Source: Pseudomonas cavernicola
Lineage (GTDB): Bacteria; Pseudomonadota; Gammaproteobacteria; Pseudomonadales; Pseudomonadaceae
Length of the DNA stretch: 64,000 nucleotides
Direction: 5' to 3'
Assembly: GCF_003596405.1 (NCBI RefSeq)
Contig: NZ_QYUR01000002.1
Span: forward strand, 2,868,501 to 2,932,500
The notes beneath the pieces were generated by a model that ran no database searches, was not told the DNA's origin, and saw only the letters and a program-made list of their open reading frames with translations. How positions within the stretch are numbered: position 1 is the first letter of the stretch; each line of letters opens with the position of its first letter. Shown piece after piece: positions 42,571 to 52,803 of this stretch. A program made the position numbers and the translations under genes.

Positions 42571-43827
42571 ATGAACTCCAAACGCTATTGCACCGGGTGG
42601 CCCGTCGTGGCTGCCCTGGTGGCAACCGTGCTGGCATTGCCGAGCCTGGCCGACCCCCTGACACTCGATGAAGCCTTGCGGCTGGCCGAAGACAATGCCC
42701 CCTCGTTGACTGCCCAGGCGGCCAAACTGGAGGCGGCCAATAGCGCTGCCATCCCGGCCGGCGAATTACCCGATCCGAAGTTACTGCTGGGCGTGCAGAA
42801 CTACCCCATCGGTGGTCCCGATCGCTGGAGCATTGATCAGGACTTCATGACCATGCAGATGGTCGGGGTCATGCAAGAGGTGCCCAACCGTGACAAGCGC
42901 CGGGCGCGCATCGAGGTTGCCGAGGCGGCCGTTGATCGAGCCACGGCCGAAAGCCGGGTCGAGCGCCTCAACGTCCGTCAGGCCGCCGCTCTAGCCTGGA
43001 TCAGCAGCTACTCGGTGGAGCGCAAACAGGCGCTGTTCCAGGATTTCTTTCGCGAGAATCGCCTGCTCGGCGATGCCGTCCGCGCACAGATCGCCGGCGG
43101 CCGTGCACAGGCCGCCGATGCCGTGACGCCGAAGCAGGAGGCGGCCCTATTGGCGGAGCAAGAGGACGAACTGATCCGCTTGCGCGCGCAGGCCCGTGCA
43201 GCCCTGCGGCGCTGGATCGGCCCGGCCGCCGATGAGCCGCTGGCCGGCAGCTTGCCGGAGTGGCCCATCGATGCCTCAGGTTATGCCCATAAGCTGCAAC
43301 ACCACCCCGCGCTGACGGCCTACGAACCGATGACCCGCGAGGCGCAAGCCAAGGTGCACGAGGCGGTGGCGGAGAAGAAGTCCGACTGGAGCTGGGAACT
43401 CGACTACCAGCGCCGCGGCCGTGAGTTCGGCGACATGATGAGCGTGCAGCTCAGCTTCGATTTACCGCTATTTCCCGGCTCCCGGCAGAACCCCAAAATC
43501 GCCGCCAAACATGCCGAGCTGAACGCGCTTGCGGCCGAGCGCGAAGTCCTCGCCCGCGAGCATGCCCAGCAGCTGGAAGATGATCTTGCCGAATACCAGC
43601 GCCTGAACCGCGCCGTGCGCCGCAGCCAGGACAGCCTGTTGCCCCTGGCCAAGGAAAAGGTGGAGCTGACCATGGCTAGCTACCGCGCCGGCAAAGGCGA
43701 CTTGGCGCCCGTCATCGCCGCCCGGCGCGAACTGATCGAGGCGCGCCTCAAACATATCGACTTTGAAGAGCTGCGAGCCCTGACCAGCGCCCGCCTGTAT
43801 TTCACTTACGGGGAGAATCACCAATGA
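42571..43827 (+). CDS. cusC: CusC-like outer-membrane efflux protein (TolC family)
   Basis: A 418-residue exported protein with leader to PSLA, then two outer-membrane efflux repeats typical of heavy-metal TolC proteins: LTLDEALRLAEDNAPSL, GELPDPKLLLGVQNYPI, MQEVPNRDKRRAR, and a C-terminal VIAARRELIEARL. It forms the outer-membrane duct of a tripartite copper/silver exporter. AGGA precedes the ATG at 42571. Its stop overlaps the next start (ATGA), and the same overlap recurs at each later junction of the operon. Confidence 0.88.
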   Translation: MNSKRYCTGWPVVAALVATVLALPSLADPLTLDEALRLAEDNAPSLTAQAAKLEAANSAAIPAGELPDPKLLLGVQNYPIGGPDRWSIDQDFMTMQMVGVMQEVPNRDKRRARIEVAEAAVDRATAESRVERLNVRQAAALAWISSYSVERKQALFQDFFRENRLLGDAVRAQIAGGRAQAADAVTPKQEAALLAEQEDELIRLRAQARAALRRWIGPAADEPLAGSLPEWPIDASGYAHKLQHHPALTAYEPMTREAQAKVHEAVAEKKSDWSWELDYQRRGREFGDMMSVQLSFDLPLFPGSRQNPKIAAKHAELNALAAEREVLAREHAQQLEDDLAEYQRLNRAVRRSQDSLLPLAKEKVELTMASYRAGKGDLAPVIAARRELIEARLKHIDFEELRALTSARLYFTYGENHQ

Positions 43828-45308
43828 CTGCGCGAATCTGGCAAGGCGCCTTGCTGGCCGGCTTGTCGGTCGCCCTCGGCATTGCCGGCGGCTACTGGTT
43901 CGCCCTGCAGCGCCCGAGCGGCATGCCGCAGATGGCTGCCGAATTGGCGGCAACGGCGACGGACGAACGCCCGGTGCTCTATTGGTACGACCCGATGTAC
44001 CCGCAGCAAAAGTTCGACAAGCCGGGCAAATCGCCCTTCATGGATATGCAACTGGTACCCCAATACGCCGATGCGGCAGCGGACAGCGCGGCCATCAGCA
44101 TCGACCCCAGCCTGACCCAGAATCTCGGCGTGCGCCTGGCCCCGGTCACCCGCGGGGCCCTCGCCAGCAGCCTGGAGGTGGTCGGCGTATTGGCGTTCAA
44201 CGAACGGGATATCGCAGTGGTGCAGGCGCGTACCGCTGGCTTTGTCGAGCGCGTCTATGCCCGTGCGCCCGGCGATCTGCTGACGGCCAATGCGCCGCTG
44301 GCCGACCTGTTGGTGCCGGAATGGGCCGCTGCCCAGGAGGAGTTCCTCGCGCTCAAGCGCAATGGCGACGCCGGTTTGCTGGCGGCGGCACGCCAACGCC
44401 TGCGCCTCACCGGCATGCCGGCGGCGCTGATTGCCCAGGTGGAACGCAGCGGCAAGACCCAGCCAACCCTGACCCTCACCAGCCCGATTGGCGGTGTGTT
44501 GCAGGAGCTGGATGTGCGTGCGGGGATGACCGTGGCGGCTGGCGACACCCTGGCCCGCGTCAACGGCTTGAGTAGCGTCTGGCTCGCGGTGGCCGTTCCG
44601 GAGGCCGAGGTTGGAGCGATTGCCGTTGGCCAGGCGGTCGAGGCACGTCTGCCGGCCTTCCCAGGGGAAGTGCTCGGCGGCACGGTCAGCGCCGTTCTGC
44701 CTGAGACGAATCCGGACAGCCGCACGGTTCGCGTGCGTGTCGAACTGCCCAACCCCGACGGCCGCCTGCGGCCAGGCTTGACCGCGCAGGTGCGCCTGAA
44801 CCGGTCGACTGAACAAAGCCTGTTGTGGGTGCCGAGCGAGGCGGTCATCCGCACCGGCCGGCGTGCCCTGGTGATGCTCGCCGAAGACGGTGGGCGCTAC
44901 CGCCCGGTCGAAGTACAGCTCGGACGCGAAAACGAAGGCAAGACGGTGGTGCTGCAAGGTCTCGAGGAAGGCCAGCAGGTGGTCGCCTCCGGACAATTCC
45001 TGCTCGATTCCGAGGCCAGCCTCAAGGGCATAGTCGCGAGTACTGCGCAAATGCCGGAACCTGCCACAGCAGCCCCCGTCCTGCATGAGGCCGAGGGGCA
45101 AATCGTCGAGATCACTAACCAGGGCGTGACCCTCGCCCATGGTCCGTTCAAGACGCTGGGCATGCCTGGCATGACCATGACCTTCCCGCTAGCCGACCCC
45201 GCCCTGACGCAGGGGTTCAAGGTGGGTGACAAGGTACGTGTGGCGGTGCGCCAAACCGACGATGGGCTGTTGATTGAGCGCCTGCAGAAGCTCGGAGGCC
45301 AGCCATGA
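43824..45308 (+). CDS. cusB: CusB-type efflux adaptor fused to a CusF-like copper-binding domain
   Basis: A 494-residue periplasmic adaptor. After a membrane anchor comes a heavy-metal-binding segment [20 protein letters not shown](MDM), then the membrane-fusion hairpin and barrel domains ([40 protein letters not shown]). From about residue 420 the chain continues as a CusF-like domain: [38 protein letters not shown]. In E. coli CusF is a separate chaperone, and a separate one is also encoded here after cusA. It links CusC and CusA and may pass Cu(I)/Ag(I) to the pump. Confidence 0.9.
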   Translation: MTARIWQGALLAGLSVALGIAGGYWFALQRPSGMPQMAAELAATATDERPVLYWYDPMYPQQKFDKPGKSPFMDMQLVPQYADAAADSAAISIDPSLTQNLGVRLAPVTRGALASSLEVVGVLAFNERDIAVVQARTAGFVERVYARAPGDLLTANAPLADLLVPEWAAAQEEFLALKRNGDAGLLAAARQRLRLTGMPAALIAQVERSGKTQPTLTLTSPIGGVLQELDVRAGMTVAAGDTLARVNGLSSVWLAVAVPEAEVGAIAVGQAVEARLPAFPGEVLGGTVSAVLPETNPDSRTVRVRVELPNPDGRLRPGLTAQVRLNRSTEQSLLWVPSEAVIRTGRRALVMLAEDGGRYRPVEVQLGRENEGKTVVLQGLEEGQQVVASGQFLLDSEASLKGIVASTAQMPEPATAAPVLHEAEGQIVEITNQGVTLAHGPFKTLGMPGMTMTFPLADPALTQGFKVGDKVRVAVRQTDDGLLIERLQKLGGQP

Positions 45309-48300
45309 TCGCCGCCCTGATTCGCTGGTCGGTGGCCAACCGCTTCCTGGTGTTGCTGGCCACGCTGTTCGTAACGGCCTGGGGTGTCTGGTCGGTGCAG
45401 AGCACCCCCATCGATGCGCTGCCGGACCTCTCCGATGTCCAGGTGATCATTCGCACCCCCTATCCCGGCCAGGCGCCGCAGATCGTCGAGAATCAGGTCA
45501 CCTATCCGCTGGCCACCACCATGCTCTCGGTGCCGGGGGCGAAGACCGTACGCGGCTTCTCCTTCTTCGGCGACAGCTTCGTCTATGTCATCTTCGAGGA
45601 TGGCACCGACCTCTATTGGGCTCGCTCGCGGGTGCTGGAGTACCTCAGCCAGATCCAAAGTCGCCTGCCGGCCAGCGCCAAGCCGGCCCTGGGGCCGGAT
45701 GCCACCGGGGTCGGCTGGATCTACCAGTACGCTCTGGTGGATCGCAGCGGCGGGCACGACCTGGCGCAACTGCGCGCACTGCAAGACTGGTTCCTCAAGT
45801 TCGAGTTGAAGACCCTGGCGAATGTCGCGGAAGTGGCGACCGTCGGCGGCATGGTCAAGCAGTACCAAGTGCTGCTCGATCCGCTCAGGCTGGCCGGCCT
45901 GGGCATCACCCAGGCCGAAGTGATAGAGGCCATAGGCCGGGCCAACCAGGAAACCGGTGGTGCCGTGCTGGAGATGGCGGAGGCCGAGTTCATGGTGCGC
46001 GCTTCCGGCTACCTGAAGACGTTGAATGACTTCCGCGCGATTCCACTCAAGCTCGGTGCCGGCGGCGTGCCGGTGACTCTCGGCGACGTGGCGACTATCC
46101 AGCAGGGACCGGAGATGCGCCGCGGCATCACCGAACTCGACGGCGAAGGCGAGACGGTCGGCGGCGTGGTGATTCTGCGCAGCGGCAAGAACGCCCGCGA
46201 AACCATTGCCGCGGTCAAGGCCAAGCTCGACGAACTGAAGAGCAGCCTGCCGGCCGGGGTGGAAATCGTCACCACCTACGACCGCAGCAAGCTGATCGAC
46301 CGCGCCGTGGAAAACCTCAGCCACAAGCTGCTCGAGGAGTTCATCGTTGTCGCCCTGGTCTGCGCGGTCTTCCTCTGGCATTTGCGTTCATCCCTGGTGG
46401 CGATCATCTCGCTGCCGGTTGGCATACTCATCGCGTTCATCGTCATGCGCTATCAAGGGATCAACGCCAACATCATGTCCCTTGGCGGAATCGCCATCGC
46501 CATCGGCGCCATGGTCGATGCCGCGGTGGTGATGATCGAGAACGCCCACAAGAAGGTCGAGGCCTGGCACGCGGCCCACCCCGGGGAAGAATTGGAGGGC
46601 GAGCATCACTGGCATGTGATGACCGAAGCCGCGGCTGAAGTCGGTCCGGCGCTGTTCTTCTGCCTGCTGATCATCACCCTGTCGTTTATCCCGGTGTTCA
46701 CCCTGGAAGCCCAGGAGGGCCGCCTGTTCGGCCCGCTGGCCTTCACCAAGACCTATGCCATGGCGGCGGCGGCCGGCCTCTCGGTGACCCTGGTGCCGGT
46801 GCTGATGGGCTACTGGATTCGCGGACGGATTCCCAATGAAGAACAGAACCCGCTGAACCGTTGGTTGATCAGGATCTACCAACCGGCCCTCGATGCGGTG
46901 CTGCGTCGCCCCAAGGTCACCCTGCTGGTGGCAATGTTGGTCTTTCTCAGTGCGCTGTGGCCAATCTCGCGGCTGGGCGGCGAGTTCCTCCCGCCGCTGG
47001 ATGAGGGCGACCTGCTCTACATGCCTTCGGCCTTGCCGGGTTTGTCGGCACAGAAAGCGGCGCAGTTGCTGCAGCAGACCGACCGCCTGATCAAGACGGT
47101 ACCGGAAGTCGAGCATGTGTTCGGCAAAGCCGGACGCGCCGAAACCGCCACCGACCCGGCGCCGCTGGAGATGTTCGAAACCACCATCCAGTTCAAACCG
47201 CGCGAGCAATGGCGACCCGGCTTGACCCAGGAGAAGCTGGTGGAGGAACTGGATCGGGTGGTCAAGGTGCCGGGGCTGACCAATATCTGGATACCGCCGA
47301 TCCGCAACCGCATCGACATGCTCGCCACCGGGATCAAGAGCCCGATCGGGGTGAAGGTCGCCGGTACCAACCTGACGGAGATCGACCAGGTCACCCAGGC
47401 AGTCGAGCGCGCGGCCAAGACCGTTCCGGGCGTGAGTTCGGCCCTGGCCGAGCGCCTGACTGGCGGGCGCTACATCGATGTGGACATCGACCGCCAGGCT
47501 GCCGCCCGTTACGGGCTGAATATCGCCGATGTGCAATCGATCGTGGCCAGCGCCATCGGTGGCGAAAATGTCGGGGAGACCATCGAAGGGCTGGCGCGCT
47601 TCCCGATCAACGTGCGCTATCCCCGTGAGTGGCGCGACTCGCTCGGTGCCCTGGAGCAACTGCCGATCTACACCCCGCAGGGAGGCCAGATCACCCTGGG
47701 CATGGTGGCCAGGATCAAGGTCAACGATGGGCCGCCCATGCTCAAGAGCGAGAACGCGCGGCCTTCCGGCTGGGTGTATATCGACGTGCGTGGCCGGGAT
47801 ATCGCCTCGGTGGTCGCCGACCTGCGTCGAGCCGTCGGCGAGCAGGTCAAGCTGCAGCCGGGCATGAGCCTGAGCTACTCGGGGCAGTTCGAGTTTCTCG
47901 AACGGGCCAACGCGCGGCTCAAGCTGGTGGTGCCGGCGACCCTGCTGATCATCTTCGTGCTGCTCTACCTGACCTTCGCCCGCTTCGACGAGGCCTGTTT
48001 GATCATGGCCACGCTGCCGTTCGCTCTGACCGGCGGGGCATGGTTCCTCTACCTGCTGGACTTCAACCTGTCGGTGGCCACCGGCGTCGGTTTCATCGCG
48101 TTGGCCGGGGTCGCTGCCGAGTTCGGCGTGATCATGCTGCTCTACCTGAAGAACGCCTGGGCCGAACGTGAAGACACCGGTGACAACACTGAGCGTGGAC
48201 TGGTCGCAGCGATTCGTGAAGGTGCCGTACAGCGCGTGCGGCCCAAGGCCATGACGGTGGCGGTGATCATCGCCGGCCTGCTACCGATCCTCTTGGACAG

Positions 48301-48463
48301 CGGTACCGGCAGCGAGGTGATGAGCCGGATCGCCGCGCCCATGGTCGGTGGCATGGTCACCGCGCCCTTGCTTTCCCTGTTCGTCATTCCGGCGGCCTAC
48401 CGCTTGATGCGCCGTCGGCACCTCCCCGCTGTATCCGCCAACCGTCAAGGAAAAACCGTATGA
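45305..48463 (+). CDS. cusA: CusA-type heavy-metal RND efflux pump
   Basis: A 1052-residue proton-driven inner-membrane pump with 12 helices and two large periplasmic loops. It has the N-terminal [52 protein letters not shown], which is typical of the monovalent-cation (Cu/Ag) branch, and [20 protein letters not shown]. With CusC and CusB it exports copper and silver across both membranes. It overlaps cusB and cusF by 4 bp each. A copy of roughly codons 851-950 recurs at 52804. Confidence 0.93.
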   Translation: MIAALIRWSVANRFLVLLATLFVTAWGVWSVQSTPIDALPDLSDVQVIIRTPYPGQAPQIVENQVTYPLATTMLSVPGAKTVRGFSFFGDSFVYVIFEDGTDLYWARSRVLEYLSQIQSRLPASAKPALGPDATGVGWIYQYALVDRSGGHDLAQLRALQDWFLKFELKTLANVAEVATVGGMVKQYQVLLDPLRLAGLGITQAEVIEAIGRANQETGGAVLEMAEAEFMVRASGYLKTLNDFRAIPLKLGAGGVPVTLGDVATIQQGPEMRRGITELDGEGETVGGVVILRSGKNARETIAAVKAKLDELKSSLPAGVEIVTTYDRSKLIDRAVENLSHKLLEEFIVVALVCAVFLWHLRSSLVAIISLPVGILIAFIVMRYQGINANIMSLGGIAIAIGAMVDAAVVMIENAHKKVEAWHAAHPGEELEGEHHWHVMTEAAAEVGPALFFCLLIITLSFIPVFTLEAQEGRLFGPLAFTKTYAMAAAAGLSVTLVPVLMGYWIRGRIPNEEQNPLNRWLIRIYQPALDAVLRRPKVTLLVAMLVFLSALWPISRLGGEFLPPLDEGDLLYMPSALPGLSAQKAAQLLQQTDRLIKTVPEVEHVFGKAGRAETATDPAPLEMFETTIQFKPREQWRPGLTQEKLVEELDRVVKVPGLTNIWIPPIRNRIDMLATGIKSPIGVKVAGTNLTEIDQVTQAVERAAKTVPGVSSALAERLTGGRYIDVDIDRQAAARYGLNIADVQSIVASAIGGENVGETIEGLARFPINVRYPREWRDSLGALEQLPIYTPQGGQITLGMVARIKVNDGPPMLKSENARPSGWVYIDVRGRDIASVVADLRRAVGEQVKLQPGMSLSYSGQFEFLERANARLKLVVPATLLIIFVLLYLTFARFDEACLIMATLPFALTGGAWFLYLLDFNLSVATGVGFIALAGVAAEFGVIMLLYLKNAWAEREDTGDNTERGLVAAIREGAVQRVRPKAMTVAVIIAGLLPILLDSGTGSEVMSRIAAPMVGGMVTAPLLSLFVIPAAYRLMRRRHLPAVSANRQGKTV

Positions 48464-48822
48464 AGAAAACCCTGATCGCCGTTACAAGCGCAATGGTCTC
48501 GCTATCCCTTCCCGTCCTCGCCGAGGACATGCCGGGCATGAAGATGAACGACATGCCCATGGAGGGTATGCAGATGAAGCAGGACGTGAAGCAGGCGCCC
48601 ATCGCCAAGGCCGAGGGCACGGTCAAGGCCATCGACACCAAGAAGAGCATCATCACCCTCGCACATGGCGCCGTCCCGGTCTTGCAGTGGCCAGCCATGA
48701 CCATGGGCTTCAGCGCAACTGCGAAGCAACTGGCGGAACTGAAGGTGGGTGATCGAGTGGAGTTCGAGTTTCGTGCCGAAGGCATGAACGCCTCGATCGT
48801 GTCCATTAAAGCAGTGCAGTAA
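48460..48822 (+). CDS. cusF: CusF periplasmic copper/silver chaperone
   Basis: A 120-residue exported protein: leader to VLA, Met-rich stretch [18 protein letters not shown], then the CusF beta-barrel with the metal site around [16 protein letters not shown] (Trp and two Met) and VGDRVEFEF. Known role: delivers Cu(I)/Ag(I) to CusB. It ends the cus operon; a strong hairpin follows. Confidence 0.92.
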   Translation: MKKTLIAVTSAMVSLSLPVLAEDMPGMKMNDMPMEGMQMKQDVKQAPIAKAEGTVKAIDTKKSIITLAHGAVPVLQWPAMTMGFSATAKQLAELKVGDRVEFEFRAEGMNASIVSIKAVQ

Positions 48823-49263
48823 CAGCGCTATGGATGGCTGGCTCGACGCTCACGCCTTGATGTCGAGCCAGCCATCTCGCAGTTCATAGACAGAGTTAAC
48901 CGCTGGAGGACCTGTTGCTATGGCTGCCCGCACGTTGGTGAGCTGATTATTCTGCCAACCTCTTGTTTTGCTCCTTTGGTTTGGAGGTTGGCCCTAGGCC
49001 CCTGAATAAGGCGCCATTTTTATGGGTGCGCCCACTGCACTGAGTTCCGCAGTGATTACGTTGCTAGCTTGAAATAAACACGAAATAGGCATTGGCATGT
49101 ATCCATGGTTTGCCCAGTTCGCGAGCGGGTATATCCGCAGAAAACCGTTTGGTCTTGGGCACCTAGCATCGCCACTACTGGATGAGGCCACCAACAGCCT
49201 CCAGCCGACTACAGACGACATGCCCGGCAGCCCGCCTTATCGAACGATCATGGAGAACTGACG
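48823..49263. other. Gap between cusF and the beta-propeller lipoprotein gene
   Basis: This 441-bp stretch starts with the hairpin at 48833-48876. Beyond it I see no convincing ORF, repeat or promoter, apart from GAACTGACG just before the next ATG that may serve as a weak ribosome site. TTGGTCTTGGGCACC near 49148 is too loose for a promoter call. Confidence 0.5.
48833..48876 (+). terminator. 15-bp-stem hairpin after cusF
   Basis: GATGGCTGGCTCGAC and GTCGAGCCAGCCATC are perfect inverted repeats around a 14-nt loop, 10 bp after the cusF stop. No T-run follows, but position and strength make transcription termination or mRNA 3'-end protection likely. Confidence 0.7.
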
Positions 49264-50160
49264 ATGAATCTGACACAGACTCTATGCAGCGCGATCCTGG
49301 GCGGGTTGTTGACCATCCTCGCCGCCTGTAGCGCCTCGACGGTTACCCTGACGCACGTGCACGGGCTGGCGTTCAGCCCGGATGGCCAGAAGTTATCCAT
49401 TCCCAGCCACCACGGGCTGGCCGTCTACAGCGATGGTCGCTGGAGCAAGGCAGCCGGACCGGAACACGACTACATGGGTTTTTCTGTGACCCGCCAGGCG
49501 ATCTATAGCAGCGGTCACCCGGCCCGTGGCAGCGGTCTCAGCAACCCGTTCGGCCTGATCAAGAGCAGCGATGGCGGGCGCACCTGGCAGAAGCTCGGCC
49601 TGGAAGGCGAGTCGGACTTTCACCTGTTGGCCAGCGGTTTCGACAGCGCAGCCCTCTACCTGTACAACACCCGCCCGAACTCGCGGATGAGCACCGCCGG
49701 CCTCTACTACAGCCTGAACGACGGTGCCAACTGGCAGCGCGCTTCAGCGTCGGGGGTGAGTGAGGCTCCAACCGCCCTGGCGGTGCACCCGACCAATAGC
49801 CAGATGGTCGCGGTGGCGACCAACAACGGGCTGTACCTATCGTCCGACTCCGGAAACGATTTCCAGCCGATCATCCAGAACGCACAGGTACTGAGCGCTA
49901 CCTTCAGTCTTGACGGCAAGAGCTTATGGTTTGGCAGCTACAGCAACGCGGCACAGCTATCAAAGCTGGATTTGAAGACACTCCAAGTCACCTCGCTCAG
50001 TGTGCCAACATTGGACCAGGATGCCGTCTCCTACCTCGCGCAGAATCCTGCCAAGCCGCAGGAGTGGGCAATGGCGACGTTCCAGCGCGACATCTACCTG
50101 TCGCATGACGAGGGCAAGACCTGGAAAGCGATCGCACAGGCAGGCCAACCCTTGGAATGA
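49264..50160 (+). CDS. F510_1955-type beta-propeller lipoprotein (sialidase-like)
   Basis: A 298-residue predicted lipoprotein (AACS lipobox, Cys22). The mature part has repeated propeller blades with Asp-box-like motifs: SSDGGRTWQKL, LNDGANWQRA, SSDSGNDFQP, SHDEGKTWKA, and HVHGLAFSPDGQKL at its start. This family is labelled glycosyl hydrolase-like, but no hydrolase residues are evident; it often occurs in heavy-metal islands. Role unknown; a binding or chaperone role outside the membrane is equally possible. Confidence 0.82.
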   Translation: MNLTQTLCSAILGGLLTILAACSASTVTLTHVHGLAFSPDGQKLSIPSHHGLAVYSDGRWSKAAGPEHDYMGFSVTRQAIYSSGHPARGSGLSNPFGLIKSSDGGRTWQKLGLEGESDFHLLASGFDSAALYLYNTRPNSRMSTAGLYYSLNDGANWQRASASGVSEAPTALAVHPTNSQMVAVATNNGLYLSSDSGNDFQPIIQNAQVLSATFSLDGKSLWFGSYSNAAQLSKLDLKTLQVTSLSVPTLDQDAVSYLAQNPAKPQEWAMATFQRDIYLSHDEGKTWKAIAQAGQPLE

Positions 50161-50304
50161 GCAAAGGCAGGGAGCAGCCCGCCCCGAGGCATTCTCAATG
50201 GTCTAAGTGAAGCATCAAGCGGATAGGAAATACGCGTCACGTGTGACAGTCATGTTCCGCCTCAGGCCATCCGGGGCAAGGAAAAGTGCTTCGGCGCCAC
50301 CAGA

Positions 50305-50967
50305 CTAATCCTGATGTGCGAAGAGCAGTGATCGGAGAAACCCACGCCAGTCCTGCAGGCGCGGAAAGAACTTCGGCACGCTCTGCCGATAGGCCTGATA
50401 GGCCTCGCCGAAGCGCTCGGCCAACGCCGATTCTTCCCGCCTGGCCAGGCGAACATAGGCGAAGATAATTACCGGGAACAACAGCAACGTGATGACCGTC
50501 GGCCAGTGCACGATTTGCCCGAAGACGGCCAGCATGATCCCTGTATATTGCGGGTGCCGGACCAGCCCGTAGACCCCCTGTGTGGCCAGCCGGCCCTCCA
50601 GACTGGCGCGGTAGACCTGGACCCAACCGCGGATCAACAGCACCAGACCAACAAGGATAAATACTCCACCCAACAGCATTTCCAGCATGGCCCCAGTGCT
50701 GCCGTAGCCCAGGAGGGTTGCCCAGAGATGGCCGGAGAAGCCCGTCAGCGGAAGATCGATACCCAGAAAACCGGTCAGCAGATAAATAGTTAAAGGGAAG
50801 CCGTACATCTCGGCGTATAACGCGATGATGAACGCTTGTACCAAGCCGGCGCCCATCCACTCACGCCAACTGCGTGGGGCGACGAAGCGATAGAGTAGCC
50901 AGGATGCGATCAGCACCGCGACCAGCACCCAACCCCAGTGTCCATAGTGCATGGCAAAGTCGTCCAT
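50305..50967 (-). CDS. Isoprenylcysteine/phospholipid methyltransferase-family membrane protein
   Basis: A 220-residue membrane protein with five or six helices. The C-terminal signature VYGLVRHPQYTGIMLAVFGQ and REESALAERFGEAYQAYRQ(S)VPKFFPR is that of the ICMT/PEMT-like methyltransferase family, which uses SAM at the membrane face. The substrate is unknown. It heads away from the beta-propeller gene and is separated from the Met-rich genes by a strong hairpin, so it is probably a separate transcript within the copper block. Confidence 0.83.
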   Translation of the reverse strand: MDDFAMHYGHWGWVLVAVLIASWLLYRFVAPRSWREWMGAGLVQAFIIALYAEMYGFPLTIYLLTGFLGIDLPLTGFSGHLWATLLGYGSTGAMLEMLLGGVFILVGLVLLIRGWVQVYRASLEGRLATQGVYGLVRHPQYTGIMLAVFGQIVHWPTVITLLLFPVIIFAYVRLARREESALAERFGEAYQAYRQSVPKFFPRLQDWRGFLRSLLFAHQD

Positions 50968-51033
50968 GGTCAGGCTCCTTCTAGATATCAGCAGAGGATC
51001 GGCATTTAGCGCCGAGACCTGGAACCAACATGG

Positions 51034-51082
51034 AAGCTTCTGGGTAGCGACACCGTTAGTACGGTTTCGCTACCCAGAGCTT
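51034..51082. terminator. Long hairpin between the methyltransferase and Met-rich genes
   Basis: AAGCT-CTGGGTAGCGACACCGT and ACGGTTTCGCTACCCAG-AGCT(T) pair for about 21 positions with one mismatch and one bulge around the loop TAGT. It lies after the stop of the minus-strand Met-rich gene at 51139 and should stop transcription from that operon. Confidence 0.7.
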
Positions 51083-51138
51083 ATTTCTCATGCCCCCCTA
51101 CCTGAGGGCACAGAGACGGGCGACAAGAGATCCGGCCT

Positions 51139-51417
51139 CTATTGCGCCATCTTACTGTCGCCTTGAGGGGCCTCCTTGCCCATGTGCTTGTTCATGTTCT
51201 CCATCATTGCATTGCAATTTTTCATCATCGAGGACATCTCCTGCATCATGTCCATCATCGGCATTTTACTGCCTTCCATCATTTGCATGTCCTCCCCCTT
51301 CATCATGTCGGAACTGCCCTGAGCAGTGTTCTTAGACTGCTCGGCAAAACCCGTGGAGACTGCTCCAAGAGTTATAAGGGCGGTGAGTACAGCGGTGTGG
51401 CTAATGGAGTTACGCAT
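51139..51417 (-). CDS. Small periplasmic Met-rich protein (copper-binding type)
   Basis: A 92-residue protein: signal peptide MRNSISHTAVLTALITLGAV to GFA, then a Met-rich body with MMKGEDMQMMEG, KMPMMDMMQEMSSMM and CNAMMENMNKHMG. Such Met clusters bind Cu(I)/Ag(I) in the periplasm. The ATG at 51417 follows AGGAGA. Its start overlaps the end of the upstream DUF2933-like gene by 8 bp, so the two are co-transcribed. Specific function unknown. Confidence 0.78.
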   Translation of the reverse strand: MRNSISHTAVLTALITLGAVSTGFAEQSKNTAQGSSDMMKGEDMQMMEGSKMPMMDMMQEMSSMMKNCNAMMENMNKHMGKEAPQGDSKMAQ

Positions 51418-51700
51418 GGCGGCTCTCCTGGTCAACGACCTTGGTTTCTGACAGGCTCCGTGCAACTAACGGCTGATCCGGAGTTTTTTGCTCGCAGGCG
51501 GTTTCTCCACCCATGTTTTTCATGCAGAGCCCGATCATCAATAGGCAGGGCAGAATAGAAAGCAGAACAGGCAGAGTGGCTGCTGCAAACAGGCTGTGGA
51601 GGTTAAAGAGCAAGGTGAACGCTATTGCAACGGCTAACCCTGCAAGCAGCGGGTGACGTTGCAATAGGCCTTTTAGGTACAGCGTCATGTTCTTGATCAT
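51410..51700 (-). CDS. Small membrane protein, DUF2933-like
   Basis: A 96-residue protein with hydrophobic segments LLAGLAVAIAFTLLFNL and FAAATLPVLLSILPCLLMIG(LCM). The ending LPCLLMIGLCMKNMGGE resembles the CPLMM-FCM-GM of the DUF2933 protein at 41704, suggesting a common family. The polar tail has no known motif. It overlaps the Met-rich gene downstream. Likely part of the copper response; function unknown. Confidence 0.72.
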   Translation of the reverse strand: MIKNMTLYLKGLLQRHPLLAGLAVAIAFTLLFNLHSLFAAATLPVLLSILPCLLMIGLCMKNMGGETACEQKTPDQPLVARSLSETKVVDQESRHA

Positions 51701-51776
51701 GGTGTATCCCTCAAAGTTTATTCAGGCATTTATTGCCTTCCATATTCCAGTCACAGAGCTAGAGGCCAGCACATAC

Positions 51777-52223
51777 CTACTGGGTCATGTAGAGCCAGGC
51801 TTTAGCTCCGTCAAAGGCGTAGATTTCGAACGGTTTCTGTTGGGTGCCGCTCATGCCGGGCGAGCCGGCGGGCATACCTGCCAGGGTGATACCGCGAATT
51901 GCTGGGCGCTCCGTCAGCAACTTGTTGACGGCCGCAAGCGGGACGTGGCCGCCCACGACGTAGCCATCTATCGTCAAGGCATGGCAGCCTGCCAAAGAGG
52001 GAGGGACGCCGGACGCCTTGTTGACGCGCTGAAACTGTGCAGAATCCGCGATGACCGACACCTTGAAGCCACCTTCGCGCAGGTACTCCGCATATTTATC
52101 GCAGCACTTGCAGCTTGGATTCTTATAAAGAACGGCTTCTTCAGGAGCAGCATGGGCGACCGGCATCGCCAGGGATGCGAATGCCAACAACATCCCACCC
52201 AAAAACGTGAATGATTTGTTCAT
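51777..52223 (-). CDS. copG: DUF411 copper-resistance protein (CopG-like)
   Basis: A 148-residue exported protein with leader MNKSFTFLGGMLLAFASLAM to AHA. The DUF411 fold is clear: YKNPSCKCCDKYAEYLRE with CKCC, then GVPPSLAGCHALTIDGYVVG(GHVP) and a C-terminal GMPAGSPGM. Members bind several Cu(I) ions in a periplasmic cluster and are found in many cop operons. The symbol copG is used for this family in Pseudomonas/Vibrio and is given by similarity. Part of the minus-strand small-gene group 51139-52701. Confidence 0.87.
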   Translation of the reverse strand: MNKSFTFLGGMLLAFASLAMPVAHAAPEEAVLYKNPSCKCCDKYAEYLREGGFKVSVIADSAQFQRVNKASGVPPSLAGCHALTIDGYVVGGHVPLAAVNKLLTERPAIRGITLAGMPAGSPGMSGTQQKPFEIYAFDGAKAWLYMTQ

Positions 52224-52344
52224 GGTAAATACCCAATGCTTTTCCCTTGACGACAGACGTCTTAGTTGCAGGAGCCATGCTTGTATCTCGATGTTCTCTT
52301 GACTGCATTAGCCGGAAGAACAAGCGAGCATATTCAGGACCTGA

Positions 52345-52701
52345 TCAGGACAGACTGGCGATCTTGGGTGGGAAAGGATCGGGAGCAACCGCCATGCGGC
52401 CGCGGATGGGCATGTAGCAGTAGTTCTGCGCAGAGGCTAGGGTAAGCGAGGGCTCGGCAGGGTGAGCGATAGGCCCCGCATAGGGAGTGGCACAGCTTAT
52501 CGAACAAGCGATTTGGCTCTGGATGTCCGGGCAGGCATCGGCCTGATGAGAGTCGATCTGCATGCTCTGCGCCGCCGCGCAATTGAGGGAAACGCTCGAA
52601 GGTTCGGATTTAAACATCAAGACCTCGCCCTGTGCCGCCACGAAAAACAGCAGCAGCACCATTAGCAACTTGATCAGCGTTTTATACTGCCTTCGCGCCA
52701 T
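52345..52701 (-). CDS. Small Cys-containing protein with membrane anchor, DUF2946-like
   Basis: A 118-residue protein with N-terminal hydrophobic segment (YKTLIKLLMVLLLFFVAAQG) and four cysteines in the mature part (SLNCAAAQ, DACPDIQSQIACSISCATPY). The pattern resembles DUF2946 proteins that lead copper operons. The ATG at 52701 is used; a GTG or TTG a few codons earlier lies nearer the GGGAG ribosome site. It is the first gene of the minus-strand group and may be a copper-responsive leader protein; role inferred. Confidence 0.62.
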   Translation of the reverse strand: MARRQYKTLIKLLMVLLLFFVAAQGEVLMFKSEPSSVSLNCAAAQSMQIDSHQADACPDIQSQIACSISCATPYAGPIAHPAEPSLTLASAQNYCYMPIRGRMAVAPDPFPPKIASLS

Positions 52702-52803
52702 CACAACACATCGCTCCCTCAACTCTGGAAGAGCACCCTTTGAGGCTAGCGCAAAAGCCCGCCCGTGTCACAGTCGGAGCAAGACCTTTCAGCAAGTGAA
52801 GAC

